A DNA stretch of 64,000 bases, taken from the NCBI RefSeq assembly GCF_905475465.1, contig NC_062236.1:7202001-7266000 (forward strand), read 5' to 3'. Under the pieces are notes generated by a model. The model was not told the DNA's origin. It did not search any database and saw nothing but the letters and a program-made list of their open reading frames with translations. Every line of letters starts with the position of its first letter. Positions within the stretch are counted from its first letter, which is position 1. The DNA comes from Pieris napi (lineage: Eukaryota; Arthropoda; Insecta; Lepidoptera; Pieridae). The position numbers and the translations under genes are program-made. Shown one piece after another: positions 24,301 to 37,000 of the stretch.

Positions 24301-27300
24301 AATTATAAAAACTCACCAAATGACGCCAAAGTACAAATAGAGGTCATAGCGAGTGATAGATTAAGATTCCCGCCCAATATAAACGTCCATATATTTGAGG
24401 CGCCACCTGCGGGTGACACCCCCGTACAAAACATGCCCAGGCGCATAGCTGCTGAATTTGGGAATATCACATAACTTAGGCCGAAGGATATCTGAAATAA
24501 AGGAATATATACTTTGTACGCGTAATATTGGTTTGAAAAAAAAAGTCATTGATAGACCATAAGAAATATTCTAATATTATCTAAAGAAATGTACGTGAAA
24601 TATTGATTAATTATTTTATTTATTATTTAATAAAAGTAGTGATCGCCAACCTTCCAAAGGAGATTGGACTATAAAAAGAAATTGTAATTATATTGTTCTA
24701 TTTCTAAATGTGGCGTGCTTGTTTCCGCGACATGATTGGCATGATTTTGTTACACTAATGTGTAGACAAATTTCAAAGGTGTACAAACAATTTATTTTTA
24801 ATAGGTCAGTTGTCATTTGTTTTCCCGGGCAATTGCTAGTAGTGTCGTGGAGTTTTGTGGCAGAAATCGGACGGCTTAAATAATCAGCAACAGAGAAACT
24901 GATTATTAATCAAAAAACTTTTGTAGCCTTAGTGATAAAACATAGATATACATACAAGTGGCATGAACAGGAACTGGCCGCACATTCCGATGATAGGCCC
25001 GACTGGTTTTATCAGCACCTCCTTGACAGTCGGCCAATGCATAGCACAGCCGAAGTTTATAAATATTAACGACACCTGAAAATGTTTATAGCTGTTATCT
25101 AGAGTAATTATATATACTAAAAGCTGAACTTGAACTCAAAGGTTCATATACAATAATTAGTTTAAATAAAAACCGCCGTCAAACTATCCAGCATTACTAC
25201 ATACATATTTTGGCATGAATCGGAGGTTTCAAAAACTAATACAATAACGCACGCTTATTACTCTCAGCCACACTTTAAAATACAGAGTGTATTATACGCA
25301 CACACACCCATTCACATACTCATACATCCACGTATAGTTATGGTCTTATACGAATTTTGTTTGATTAGTAGTCTTAGAGGTAAGACCACGTTTTCTAAAA
25401 AAAATGATTTAAAAATGCACCATGTACCACGGAATAATTGTAATCTAGTTACCCACAATACAGGGACTAATGTGGGATCTGCCGTTAGATCATGTGTGTC
25501 ACAAGTTTCTGTCATGAAAAAAGTTTTGTTATTATTATTATTGAGCAGTGTTGGTCTAGTGGCTTCAGCGTGCGACTCTCATCCTTGAGGTCGTAGGTTT
25601 GATTCTATGTGCGCATTTAACATTCGCTCGAACGGTGAAGGAAAATATCGCGAGGAAACCAGCTTATCTTAGACCCAAAAAGTCGACGGCGTGCGTCAGG
25701 CACAGAACGCTAATCACCTACTTGCCTATTAGTTTACAAATGATCATGAAACAGATACAGAAATCAGAGGCCCATATCTAAAAAGGTTGTAGCGCTATTG
25801 ATTTATTATTATTATTAAAATGCAGTTCGACTAAAGATTCACTTTCGGGCTGTAGAAAGAGAGGCACCTCTTGCACGAGGCACTATTTGCATGCTTATTT
25901 TCATCTCGTCTTATCTATAATTAACATAACGGTTGTAAGTATGATCTTAATCATTCCTACATTGTTGCCCCTTCCATACCTTATCAGTTTTTAATTAATT
26001 CTCTAAAACATAAATAATATGTAAGCAATCATAAATATGCAATCCTCCAATTTTAATCGTCAAACATTGGCCCATACTGTTACATTAAATATGTGAATGC
26101 TGTTATTGTCATTTACTTTTTAAAACCACTTATCATTCTTATTTAGCATTTTTATAGCTGTTTTATAGTAAACGCTGTCTCCTTCTTGACGTAATCAATA
26201 TTGATATGAAATTATGTAACACAGAACATATTTAAATTTGATTTTAAAATGAGTGAGATTTCAATGCGAATTTTTTTGACAATTCAAGTATTCATCGTAT
26301 GCGCCTTGGCAACCCAGTTGGGTTTGCATAGTCATATATTCATGACTATGTAAATCATTAAATACTATATAGTTATATTTAATTACACTTATATATTAAC
26401 GACATAATTATTGTTTACTAAGGAAAAATTCCAGCCAGAATGGTTCTAAACATGAAGATATTCTATGCAGGTACTCATTGAAAAGTTAAAGTTGTTAAAG
26501 TTCTGAAATCGTTCCAAGAGGAATACTTTAGGAATTTCTTCAAAATTATTATAATAAATTGAAAACAGGTATAAATATACCGTATGAAATAAGAAACGTA
26601 TTTAAAACAGGTTTAAACAGCTTTTAAATAGTAAGATTGTAAAAACATATATTATTAATTAATAATAATTAAGGGAAGTCCCCATTAATATTAATAGGGA
26701 ATCTAATAATAGTTCTTGATTAATTGCCTCTACTTATCAATATACAAGACTACTTTGCTAGCAGTGTTATCACGAGGAACTATTAAAGTACTATTACGTA
26801 TACGTTTAAGATTATTAATAATCGCCGATATTATTATTATTTGCTCACACTGGCACTTGTCCCATTTTTGCAAGTCACGCAAAGTGGCCTTGTTAAACAA
26901 AAACAATCACATTTCGATTGACATTTCAATATACAAATCATTATTTAAAGTTACAAGTTTAATTTAAATGTGTAAACCAAAGACGCTTCATATTTTACAA
27001 ACACACTTTCGTATTAATAAAATTAATTAGAATTACAAGTGTGCAAATTATAATTGATTCCCTTGACCTTTAACAATGTTCCGTACACATTGCACGTTTC
27101 AAATACTTGCGATACGACGAAAAAACCAAATAAAAAATGAAATATGCAGACACTTTTTTGTTACATGCGTTAAGTAGGTGGTATTGTTATAGAGCAACGA
27201 CAATTTCCTGAATAGTTAAGAGTATGCAAATGTATTTAAAGTACACTGAGTGGTATTTTGATCTTTCTGAGATTTACTTGCTCGATTACGGTTAATTTTA

Positions 27301-30300
27301 ATTTCAAATTCCTTTAGTGAAAATTAAATAAAAAAAAGTAGAATTTTATTTTGTTAATGTAGAAAAATGATAATTATATGTACGTTATGTCTTTTTAGTA
27401 TAATTTTCATGTACCTAATATAAATAAAATGTAGTTTTTTTTTACATAAATATTTTTTAAATTAAATTTTATACATGAGTATATTAATCACACATGCAAT
27501 AATAAATATTAGGTACTTAACAACGTCATCGGCTGTTACGACTATATAGGTTTTTACGACCAAATATGAGTAGTACCTTCGATGTCGTTAGACTAATATT
27601 ATCATTCATGGGAACTACAATGACACGATTATTGGTTACGGTTTTAAAACGTATTTTACAATTTAATGTTCAGTCTTGCTTTAACAGTTTCTGCACTATA
27701 TTGTGATTGGAATCAGCAATACCTCAGCTGAGTTACATCATCGGACGTCGAGGTAAAATACGAAATTCCGCCCATAACACCTCGACGTCCGTCGTTCCAC
27801 AACTGAGCCTTTTTTAGGCAGTTTTTGCCGCGCACTGTGTGAAACCAGCTGCCCACTGAAGTATTTAAAACCCATTCGACTTCAAGAAAAGAGCGTACCA
27901 ATTCTTAAAAGGCCAGCAACGTACTGGCGAGCCCTCTGGTATTGAGAGTGTCCAAGTGCAGCTGCCCTTTTGCCCCCTATTCTATAAAACAAAATACAAA
28001 AGTGATAAAAAAAATACTTACAAATATAGCAACACTGCTCGTGAACAATTTGTCTATGACTCGGGATGGTCGCACAACTATGACTGGCAACGTCCCATTA
28101 GCTGCAAACTCCTCCTTGTCTCTTTTCACTTCTATGACGACATCGGTTCGTCCTGTGTAGAAAAACAAATTGCAAACATAAGCAAAAAAAAACATCATTA
28201 TAATTTACATAAACTGGTCTTACTTTATAAGTTAAACAGAGCTGATTTAAATGATATTAATATTTAAACTTTATAAAAAAAATAATCATAATATTTCCTT
28301 ATATTGTCATTTATATAATCCTATATAAGGATATTTATCAAGTCAATAATTATAAATGTGAAAATATTAATTAAAACTTAATTTAATCATAATAATATTT
28401 ATTTATTAAGTAATTTTAATTGGAACGTAACTGCCCTTCATATTGTTTACTACACGCTGTTTTAAGCATTGTGACAAGGTTTTTTTTTTTGTTTTAATGC
28501 CTTATTCATAAACTCTTATTAACTTTTATAGCCCTGTCAACTATAAAGTAATAATCAAAAATAGCGAAAGCGAAATATATTCGAGTACTAAATAAGGATT
28601 ACATTAAGTTAATGTTATTATTGTATCTAACATAGTACACGACCCCCGACGGAGTCATGTAGTCCTCCAAAGTATCTCATCTTTGCTACCATTTGTGTTT
28701 CACTTACACAGTGATTCCCAAAGTGGTCTATATCGACCCCTAGGGGTCTATGACAACCTGCAAGGGGTCTACGTCAGCGAAAAAAAATTTGGGGTTCCAT
28801 GAAATGAAAATGGGGGTCCACGATAGTGGATCTTAACACATACACTGATAGTACCTATTTACTTACATCATACTATCTGATAATATCAAAACATATACAT
28901 TATTTATAAAAGTACCTATGAAGCAAAAAAAATATTATATATGTTTATAAAAATATGTATATAAATCTCGTGTCACAATGTTTGTCCTCAACGGACTCCT
29001 AAACTACCGAACCGATATCAATCAAATTTGCACACCGTGTGTAGTTTGATCCAACTTAAAAGATAGGGTAGTTTAAATCTCAAATTATAGTCGCAATATT
29101 ATTTTATTGCAAATATTTGTTTATTGTTTGATACAATTCTAACAGATGGCGCTGTGTTAAAAGTACCATCGTTTCACATAAGGTCTCCTACAGTTTCCCT
29201 TGAATAGTTTACTTCTATGTAATATAACAAAAACCTTAGCCACAGCAACGCTTGGCCGGTCTGCTAGTATGTTTATAAAATTGTGTAAGTTGTAGGATGT
29301 TGGTATTCGCTTTGTGGTCGCAATACATTTTGAAATTTACAGGAAATCAATATCAGTAAGTAGGGGGTAGTCTACCCAACACGGCAAAACATGGCAAGGG
29401 GTCTACGACACAAAAAAGTTTGGGGAACTCTGATTTAACATATACATTATACAGTGTAAACTCTATACAACGACGTTACAAAGAGTTGCCGTTAAATGGA
29501 ACGAAATATCTGCATTAGAAAAATGAAGTTTATTTCAGACTAGTGTTAGTAATTACATAGAAATAATTCGTATTTGAACACGTTGTCTGTTATTTTTGTA
29601 CTGTACCAGTAGTTAGGTTGTATTTTTTTACTTATTTCATTCATATCTTGCGTTATTGAGGCATCATCGTGATAGAGCACATGCAAGCATGCGCAATTTG
29701 TAAAAAAAGAACGGATTTCTTAGTAAGTTCGGTACGTATGACGAGTACCGATAGTCGAGTTTATTTCTCGAGTATATTTTTATTTATTTGTTTATGATAC
29801 AGCATACAAAAATACAATTACTACTATAATAATAACTAATAACTAATACATACTTAATTTTCACCCCTCAACGTTCAACCCCTATTTTTTTTTATTATAT
29901 AGTTAGTACGCTCTTTTATTGAACTAAAAAATGTTTCCTAGAAATAAAGTACATGGCAAAACAACGTTTGCCGGGTCAGCTAGTAATAATATATAAAACC
30001 TCTAGTAGTACCTGACGCAATAGTTTTTAAAAGTGTAGTCTTCTTGAAACCAAAGACTGTACAAGGTTTTCGAATAGCTTTGCGGTAGGCTACTGCTACC
30101 GGGGTATCGGTTTCGTGTCCCGGTCGGAGCGCAAGTTAATTTAAATTTTATTTGCCTTGGGTAGTACTGAGTCGTGAGTATAACCATACACGCATGGAGG
30201 GCACGGTCGAACTTCTAGGTCAAGCGGGGAGCTACCTTGGAAAGGAGACTGTGGTCATCAATACTTCCTGGACCGAGGGGAAATTGCAAGCGGTGCGGAA

Positions 30301-33300
30301 AAAACCAAAGGTTATGTATTTTTGGTTCATTGTGAGTATATTTATGATGATTTTCATATCAATTATAATTTAAGTTAAACGTTCTTCGACCATGACCTAG
30401 TCTTCCGATATAAAGAATACCGTAAAAGGGCGTCTTCAATTTATAGCCCTGTAATTTGGCAATAAAAAGTTCATTCGTTTATTTTTAGCATTCTATAAAT
30501 AGCAATGTTATTTTCAAAACAGGTTTTTTTATTTTTTTTTATTTATACAATACAACCCCAATATATTGAATTTAATTAAATTATCCACTGTAAGTTTTAA
30601 CATTTGATAAATAATGACATGAATAATGTGAGAGATAAGTAATGGGCGAAACAACTTTGTACTTCAATAGTGAAGTACGTGTTTAATTTAAAATAAACTG
30701 GGAGTTTTAGGTTCGAAACCCATGACAATTATTATTTTGGTTTCGGGGGCACCTGAGTAGCCCCTAACCCCTTATGAAAAATTAATTGGAAAAAACACTT
30801 TCAAATTCAGCTTGAACGCCATTACCACCTAAGCCATGAATGGGTTTGTGTACACGTTATTTTATTGTCTATGAATACGATAGAATTCATTAAGATATTT
30901 TGTCCTTTATAGTTTCCCAATAGCTTAAAAGCATTTTACTTCTTCATTATTTATGTATAGCTTATAAATGCTAAATGTACATTAATTAAAGAATCTTGTA
31001 TACCCAACATTTTTCACTGGGTACTATCAATATTTGATGGTACTAATCTAGCGAATCTTCAAAAGTTAAGTGGAAATAATGGCTCTACTAGAATAGGTAT
31101 TTAGTTAGTAGGACCATCCTTTTTGGCATATGCACTATCAATACAAAATATTTACAACGCAATTTAAAGTATAATCATATTAACATACAATATTTAAATA
31201 AACTTCTTTAACAGATCTAAATGTAAAATTTAATGGCGAAATGGCGTCTTTCGCATACGATAGCTGAAAAGCACTCGTAACGTCGAGTTATGCAAATAAT
31301 GCAATAACCTCGTGTTTATAGCCGCTAAAGTAGTTTTATTTCAATATTGCTTTTAAATGTTCAAATTAATTACAAAAGCGTGCGATTTTTATCCCAGATG
31401 TCGCTCTTTTAAACCCGTCTATAGACCAATATAGTTTCTTTGTATCAGCGCGATTTACACATACGGTAACAAAAAGTGTACATATCGGGACGTCCAAAGA
31501 TCAGTAGTGTCAGTGCCGTCCCTACGTCCGTAGAAGGTTGATCACCTACATTGCTTATATCAATGAAACAGATGAAGATCACTCCACCACTCATGTCGCA
31601 ATTGACCCCAGTTATATGCCAAACTGAGATATATAAAGCTTTTAATTAACTTATATATAAAATTCTCGTGTCACAATGTTACCATACTCCTCCAAAACGG
31701 CTTGACCGATTTTTATCAAATTTTATATGCATAATCAGTAGGTCTGAGAATCGGCTACTATCAATTTTTCATACCCCTAAGTGATAAGTCCACCCCTAAT
31801 ATTTAATTTTTATTTTTTAGACAATTTTTTTTATTTTAATTTTTTTATGATACAGCATACAAAAATACATACAACCCCTAATGTTCACCCCCCCACCCCC
31901 TATTTTTATTATATAGTTAGTACGCTGTTTTATTGAACTTAAAATTGTTTCCTAGAAATAATATATGTACATGGCAAAACAACGTTTGCCGGGTCAGCTA
32001 GTAATAATATAAAATATCCTTACCTAAAAAGTTCCCATGAACTTTCAACGGTGCTGTAAACAGTTGACCATCAACATAGTCGTCAGCTAATTTATATGAC
32101 GAATTCCATTGAGCACTCGCTATATGCTCTATATCTACTTTTGCTATTATTTCATCGTTTGGTAGAAGTCCCGTACCTGAAAAAGGAGATTATGTAACTT
32201 CTGTATTATAATCTAATACATATTAAGGGCGAGATTCAGGCGGAAGTATGGCTTCCGAATGTGAACAACGTATAATATTTTGACTCAATCTGAATCTTGG
32301 TCTACGAATAATTACATTGGAACTATTCAATAGAAGAATCTGAAAGAGAACTTTCACTGTCATTTCACATTTCTGCTGGAGCCCACGAACATAGGCTCCA
32401 CCATCACGTGAATGTCGAGGCTATTCAACTCCTTGACACCACGGGCCTAGTGAGACGACTTAAAAGGACAAAACCATTTGAACTAGTGAATTAGTGTTAG
32501 TGCACGTCAGTACTAAATACACAGTGAGTGAAAGAAAAAATAGAACACAAGAACAGAGTGTCTTCCCCTTAATAGAGACTGTAAGTAGTGTTATTTGACA
32601 CTTTCTTATGTTAAAAATCCTTATTAGTAAATTAGGTTAGACTTAAATTACTTATTAGTCTTAAGTTAGGCTAGATTGTAATGTTCCATGATGTCTTAGT
32701 AAAGACACATGTATATAAAAAAAAAAATCACAGGTTATATGTTATTGTAATTATTACTTTACAAAGAGGTAGTTTAATAGAGAATTGCTCGACATTACAA
32801 ATTGCTTTACATGTAAAAGAAATAATATGTTTGTTCATATTATTTTAACACTTTGAACACAGTTTAAAAAAATATAGTTGTAGTGTAATAAGTCTAGACC
32901 TAGCACCGGAATCCCTTACAAATAAGCATTATCATCGTTTGTGATCACAACGGCTGTGGTTTGAATATCAATCCTTCATGACATTAATTTATGAGTAGTG
33001 TTTTACTAGGCGAAACATAAATAAGTTTTTTGTTTAGTTGTGTCGCTACACTAATATTATACAAAGGAATGGTTTGTATGTTTAATATACGAATAAACTC
33101 AAAGATTTTTGGACCGATTTTAAAAATCATTTTCATCATTATAATGCTAATACATAATCTCAATGTATATAAACTCTTTTGCAGAAAAAAATCGGGCACC
33201 TAAGGAAATTCTTTCTAAGGTCGATTTCAGTGAATTAAATGAAATTTGATTGTCTGAAGTAGTCTATATATTCGTGTAAATTAAAGGGTGAAGTAACTTC

Positions 33301-33660
33301 TGGCAATTTTTGAATTAATTTGTATGAATTCTTTAAAACCGATGTACCATGTAGATAACAAGATTTTTATTGCAAAACAGTTTATATTTTTATATGTCCA
33401 GCCGTGCGAGTCCGCTGGATATTTCGTATATAAAAATATATACTATGCTATATATTCATCTCGACAAGATTAGCTAGTTAATTAAAGAGCAACCAACCGT
33501 TTACAACAACTTGTACAAAAGCTTCCTCTCCCATGTTCAGCTTTATTTCCATTGGGTGGAAAGAAGCTATGATGTTCGGCACTGACTGGCAGAGTACCCA
33601 TAATGGGCCTAAAGCCAGCAGATACAGGATGATGAGGTGTAGGGGCCAAAGAGGACACAT
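18340..33660 (-). CDS. SLC10 family sodium/bile acid cotransporter-like protein (P3-like), paralogue B
   Basis: Nine coding exons on the minus strand: 33660-33498, 32176-32024, 28152-28022, 25075-24956, 24491-24317, 22648-22386, 21984-21798, 20462-20387 and 18439-18340 (stop 18342-18340), giving 455 residues. All introns are GT-AG and in phase. Exons 2-8 are 153, 131, 120, 175, 263, 187 and 76 bases, exactly as in paralogue A. The start ATG at 33660 lies 11 bases after a likely 5'UTR-intron acceptor and begins a signal-like hydrophobic run (LIILYLLALGPLWVL). The extracellular N-terminal part is diverged from A, while the transporter core is close: FINFGCAMHWPTVKEV, SPAGGASN at 215-222, and IETGIQN with E371 and Q375. 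The C-terminal tail differs (ends TYDAK). AATAAA overlaps the stop codon on the minus strand. Sodium coupling is inferred from the motifs; the substrate is unknown. Confidence 0.88.
18772..19069 (+). repeat. M2-family MITE, copy c
   Basis: A full M2 element: the GTGTACTTATGTACGCGCG hairpin and AAGAAGTTAATACTTCTTTG on the left, then GTTTTTGATTGCATGCAAAT, AATCAAAGACTGGAAAAGG, and the right end CGCGCCTAAAGAAGTATAAC. Compared with 56520-56867 it lacks about 90 bases containing the GTGCGCGCG patch. It is in the last intron of SLC10 paralogue B. Confidence 0.82.
21240..21480 (+). mobile_element. LINE-type 3' untranslated tail
   Basis: This carries AAAGAGTACCGAGAGTTTTT, ACGCCGGCTTTTTCTCTCG, a GAGTAGGGATGCCTAC patch and TTTAATGACGTGGAATAAG. 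The stretch resembles 3' ends of lepidopteran non-LTR retroelements. No reverse transcriptase is present. It is in an SLC10-B intron. The identification is from recall of the pattern and is tentative. Confidence 0.42.
22070..22332 (+). mobile_element. tRNA-derived SINE, second family
   Basis: The head is CTCATAGCCTAGCGGTC, a variable patch, then GGGTTCGATTCCCGGTTCGA (B-box). The body has TTCTCGGCCTTTGGGAGGG, GGTACCGGGCGAGTGCC, GACACGGTCGAATTTC and CTTGACGCTGGCTAATGC, and the end is GTGCCAGGGCCATT plus poly-A. A 5'-truncated relative is at 52131-52340. It is in an SLC10-B intron. Confidence 0.82.
22768..23170. repeat. GC-rich inverted-repeat MITE
   Basis: Ends near 22772-22806 and 23128-23165 are inverses: CACGATGCGGTAACGGTGCG on the left, CACCGTTACCGTATCGTG on the right, each continued by GGTGCGGCGC. 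The GC-rich ends stand out from the AT-rich intron. The style (CACACG near the tip, GC-rich iterated GCGG) resembles PIF/Harbinger-type MITEs, but no target duplication is clear. Confidence 0.68.
24088..24172 (-). repeat. Dispersed repeat fragment, partner at 32633-32718
   Basis: The reverse complement shares AGGTTAGACTTAAATTACT, TTAGGCTAGATTGTAATGTT and TAAAGACACATGTA with 32633-32718 on the plus strand, with scattered differences. Both copies lie in introns of SLC10 paralogue B. The family is unknown; a retroelement LTR or UTR is possible. Confidence 0.55.
25543..25812 (+). mobile_element. tRNA-derived SINE, Metulj-like, copy 2
   Basis: This is the same family as 6255-6548, with GGTCTAGTGGCTTCAGCG, CGCTCGAACGGTGAAGG and a GGTTGTAGCGC end. 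About 20 bases after the B-box are deleted, so that GGTTTGATTC runs straight into TATGTGCGCATTTAAC. It lies in an SLC10-B intron. Confidence 0.83.
27800..27992 (+). mobile_element. LINE-type 3' tail next to an SLC10-B exon
   Basis: It contains AAGAGCGTACCAATTCTTAA, AAGGCCAGCAACGTACTGGC, GAGTGTCC and CTTTTGCCCCCTATTCTATA, a common lepidopteran retroelement tail. It ends about 28 bases from the donor side of exon 3 (28022) of SLC10 paralogue B. Upstream, 27700-27800 has an inverted CCTCGACGTCCG pair that may belong to the same element. Confidence 0.5.
28709..29432. mobile_element. hAT-like non-autonomous element with a nested Helitron
   Basis: The ends are CAGTGATTCCCAAAGTGGTC and the inverse of CAGAGTTCCCCAAACTTTTT. 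Both are followed inward by GGGGTCTAC and GACCCC patches. The CAG-x-G-TTCCCAAA form is typical of hAT-superfamily ends. The eight bases flanking each side match only partly, so the target duplication is not proven. A Helitron-like sequence (about 28940-29267) has inserted inside. Confidence 0.58.
28940..29267 (+). mobile_element. Helitron-like element nested in the hAT-like element
   Basis: It starts around AAAATATGTATATAAATCTC with CTCGTGTCACAATGTT and ends GCTTGGCCGGTCTGCTAG at 29264-29267. The 5' region is the same as in the Helitrons at 31651, 45628 and 51457; the body is different. It has no target duplication, as expected for Helitrons. Confidence 0.6.
29765..29983 (+). mobile_element. 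Helitron 3' part (5'-truncated)
   Basis: It shares ATGATACAGCATACAAAAAT, ATTATATAGTTAGTACGCTC and the terminal AACGTTTGCCGGGTCAGCTAG (split as CAACGTTTGCCGGG and TCAGCTAG) with the copy at 31651-32001. The 5' TC end is not visible. Confidence 0.6.
30060..30230 (+). mobile_element. Degenerate SINE-like fragment
   Basis: It contains TGCGGTAGGCTACTGCTACC, CGGTTTCGTGTCCCGGTC (B-box-like) and GGGCACGGTCGAACTTCTAG. This order resembles the SINE family at 22070-22332 but is strongly diverged. It lies in an SLC10-B intron. Confidence 0.4.
31651..32001 (+). mobile_element. Helitron, CTAG-ending, beside SLC10-B exon 2
   Basis: The 5' end is TATATATAAAATTCTCGTG then TCACAATGTT. A CGGCTTGACCGATTTTTATC patch follows, and the 3' end is TTTGCCGGGTCAGCTAG at 31985-32001. 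It ends 22 bases from the donor of exon 2 (32024) of SLC10 paralogue B. It is non-autonomous: no Rep/helicase is seen. Confidence 0.72.
32633..32718 (+). repeat. Dispersed repeat fragment, partner at 24088-24172
   Basis: This carries the sequence described at 24088-24172 in the opposite orientation. It ends TAAAGACACATGTATATAAA plus an A run, which hints at a retroelement 3' end. Confidence 0.5.
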
Positions 33661-33671
33661 TCTTGAGTACA

Positions 33672-36600
33672 CTGTAAATAAACTTTATATTAAACTTTGA
33701 CGAGTTTCGATTCAATGTTCAATTTCCTTAGTAAAATTTGGTTTTTACTAAACAAATTGCTAGTTATTAAATAAATCGCAAGTAATTATTTTTTTATCAA
33801 TATCAATAATAAAATTAAAAATATTAACGTAAAGTTTTTAAATAAACAATTTTAAAAATCGAACATCGAAACTGTCCATTGAAGTCACATACTCATTCAC
33901 TCACTTTTTAAAATTTAATTCACTTAAATTAATTTGCAAGCATATGTACTGATTCGCGAACGAACCGCGAATGTCAGAAACAGCTACCAACCCTCACTAA
34001 TACACTCAATTGCATTGAGATAAAAACCAGATTCCAACAAGCTACATAACGAGATATTGTTTCAGTGTATACGTCATTTGATAAGATACAATAAAAATTG
34101 AATTAATTAAGATGAAACAGTCTTTTAGAATATTTGCCTCCTACGTTCCTATGAAAACATGCTGTTGCTGTTACAATATACAACTAAAATATAAGACGGT
34201 ATGCTCATTTATTATTCTTAGCTAAGAAATTTGTCTAAAGGTAGAAACATTCACTTTAAACTAAACTAAAAGATATAATAGCTTAAAAGCTTCCCACATT
34301 TTAACCCGCTAAATTGTTTCTTTTTTTCTCGTTTTAAAGCTTTACTTTAAAATAGATACCAAACAATTTTTAAATTGTATCTTCACTTTCGTCGTGATAG
34401 TCAATGTAATGACATTGAACTTGGTTATCATGAGGTTTCTCCCGACAAAGATATTGTTTATTTAATACTTATTAAAACAGATAATGAATTGTTGTATTTT
34501 TAAGTTAATGACCATTCGTCTACGATAATAAAACTGATTTTAGTTAACATAAATAAAGTAAAATTAGCAAATTTAAAATATTAAATGTTTCGTAATAGCG
34601 ATTTGAATTTTTCAAAATCAGATCACGCAATCACTTAGTCCAAAAACATGATTCGATTTGACACCTGAATACTAATTTAAACAAGTTTTTCATTCTTTTT
34701 TAACCCTCGCTTTAGCGCGTCCAAAATCCTAGTATAAGCTAGCAATTAGTTATAATTGACAATTAATTTTAGGTCAGTCCAAGATCAAAAGAGAACACTT
34801 CTATTGATATTATTCAATGTCAAAGTCAAGATACATCTTCTCTCTATTCTACTACAGTAGAATGTCTAAAATCATGTGTCAAAGTCCCTTTATCGAGCAC
34901 AGATTGCTTTATCGTAGTCCTTATAGTGTACATAACAATTTCTCATTAAATAAAATAAATACAATTCCGATTTTGACACTGACAGCGACAACCTGTCTAA
35001 AAACAAGTTCTAACTTAAAAGCAGAGCTCAACAAAAAATATTTTAATCGTATGCACACGTTTTAGCAAATACATATATGGCGCAATAAAAAAAACTATTT
35101 TGCATAGATATACTGTTGAAAATAACACTTATTTCTTATTTGAAATGTAATAAACCTAGGTTAGATATTTACGTATATAATTATAGAATATACCAATACA
35201 TTGTTTTGCGTAGGTTGTATGGGTTGTACTTAAAAATACTCCATTAATTTGTTCAGAACGATAGTACAGGAGGTGAGAAAGAGACACGAAAGATTTTGTC
35301 TTTCCTCGCCAATTGCGTGCTTATTTTTTATTTGTGATTGGTCGAGCCCAGAGCGTGTGTCTATCTCTAGTCTCTATCGTCAGTTAGTAAACGCCAAATG
35401 CTTTTTATTTAAATAACTCGTAAAATATAGAATATTTAATCGCTAGTAACAGCTCTCGACCAAACAAATGTGCTTTAATTCAATCATTTTTGACTCCAAA
35501 ACACTCACCATAATTAAATAAAAACGAAATTAGACAAATTTTAGAAAGGACTTGATGATTTTTTTATATCGAGGAATGTGCTTTTAATTAGAGTCAACAA
35601 TTGAAATTATAGTGAAGGATCAATACATATTAATTGTTTTTAATTCAAAGATCACATACTTAGATCAAATCAAATCTACGAAGAGTGATTTTGGTTATAG
35701 CCCGCTCTTAGTACAAGATTAAAATTGTATGTTACGGTAATTACGTATGTAATATCATAAGAATGTTTTATATTGAATAACAGGTAATACTCAGACCTAT
35801 TAATTATTAATAAAAAATAATGCAATTAAAGCTCAGTAATGTTCATTGTAGCGCAACTAGTTAATAAATGCCGTTTCCTTCAGTGCATAAACATGCATTT
35901 ATTTCTTTAGTTCTCTAGTCTGCTATGCAATCTACTGATACAATCAAGTCAAAATCAGGATTTGGATGTTGATCGAGTCAGATCACGCTTACACTATACT
36001 TTGTCTATGAGTATTGTCTTCAGGAACTTATTTTAAATTGGTTTGACACATCAACATTCGGTATTAATTCGGTAGAAAGGTAATATCGCGTTCGAGTAAC
36101 ACTGTAATAGGCTTAGAAATAGACCAAACTAAGACAAAAAGTCATTAACAACTATTTCTTTTCATACACCTTTTTTCCGGGGATTTTCCGCTTTAAAAAT
36201 CATAGTAGACATCTGCAATGAATACAAAGATTTGTAATCATTAATAGTACCAAAAAGGTAATGTTATGGGAGGAATCTAGGTTATAAATTTTTATGTCAA
36301 TGTAACATATACATACATTAGCAATAAAACTGCAATACATTAATTAAATACATGAATAAAATTCTTCTTTAAGTACCTTCAGACGTAGGTACTTGTAACA
36401 CATTTATATTGAACATTTGACAATTGATTAGATTGTGAGTAAATATCGGACTGCTGGCTTTAGTCTAAGATCTGTTAAAATATGTTTAATAATATCAAAA
36501 AATCGTTTATTCTAGCATTCCATGCCCTAGCAGACTGCTTTAAACCATAAACTGCCTTTTTAAGTTTAAGAACACAATTACATGGACAATTTAAATTAGT

Positions 36601-36864
36601 AGGTGCTTGTATTAAAATTTTTACATAAGTTTTTTCTTCAGATCATAGTCATAGTAAAAAAAAAAGAAATCATCAACAAATATTGCAATGATAATCTACT
36701 CTTTCTTACAAGATCCATCTGAATTTGAATCACCTTAATTTTTACTCTAATATAGTAATTGAATGCGTTAACAATATCGATTTATTTTACTAACAGATAG
36801 AATAGTAAAGTTAAACAAGTCTTTAAAGTCAGTGACACGCGACAAAATACTAAAAATAGGTTAT
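33672..36864. other. Upstream region of SLC10 paralogue B, nothing recognised
   Basis: AT-rich, with no recognisable exon. A 5'UTR acceptor for SLC10-B (TATTTACAG) lies at 33672, so an untranslated exon and promoter are expected somewhere upstream. The open frame at 34817-35065 has no family resemblance. Confidence 0.5.
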
Positions 36865-37000
36865 GGGGCATCCACACGCTGGCTGTTTGTCACAAACACC
36901 GCAAAAAGCAAACGAAGTCCCAAACACCAACCACAATCACCCAACACAAACAGCCATCCACATGCTTGGTGAACGTTCATAACATTCCGAATCGGCAAAC

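Noticed and set aside
24620..24900. Possible hAT end (AGTGATCGCCAACCTTCC)
   Set aside because: I could not find an inverted partner or flanking duplication.
30640..30790. B-box-like GGTTCGAAACCC suggesting another SINE
   Set aside because: No A-box at the right distance and no body shared with the SINEs in the window; too degenerate to call.
36178..36189. NF-kappaB-like site GGGGATTTTCC
   Set aside because: A single 10-11 base match in about 64 kb of non-coding DNA with no immune gene nearby; expected by chance.
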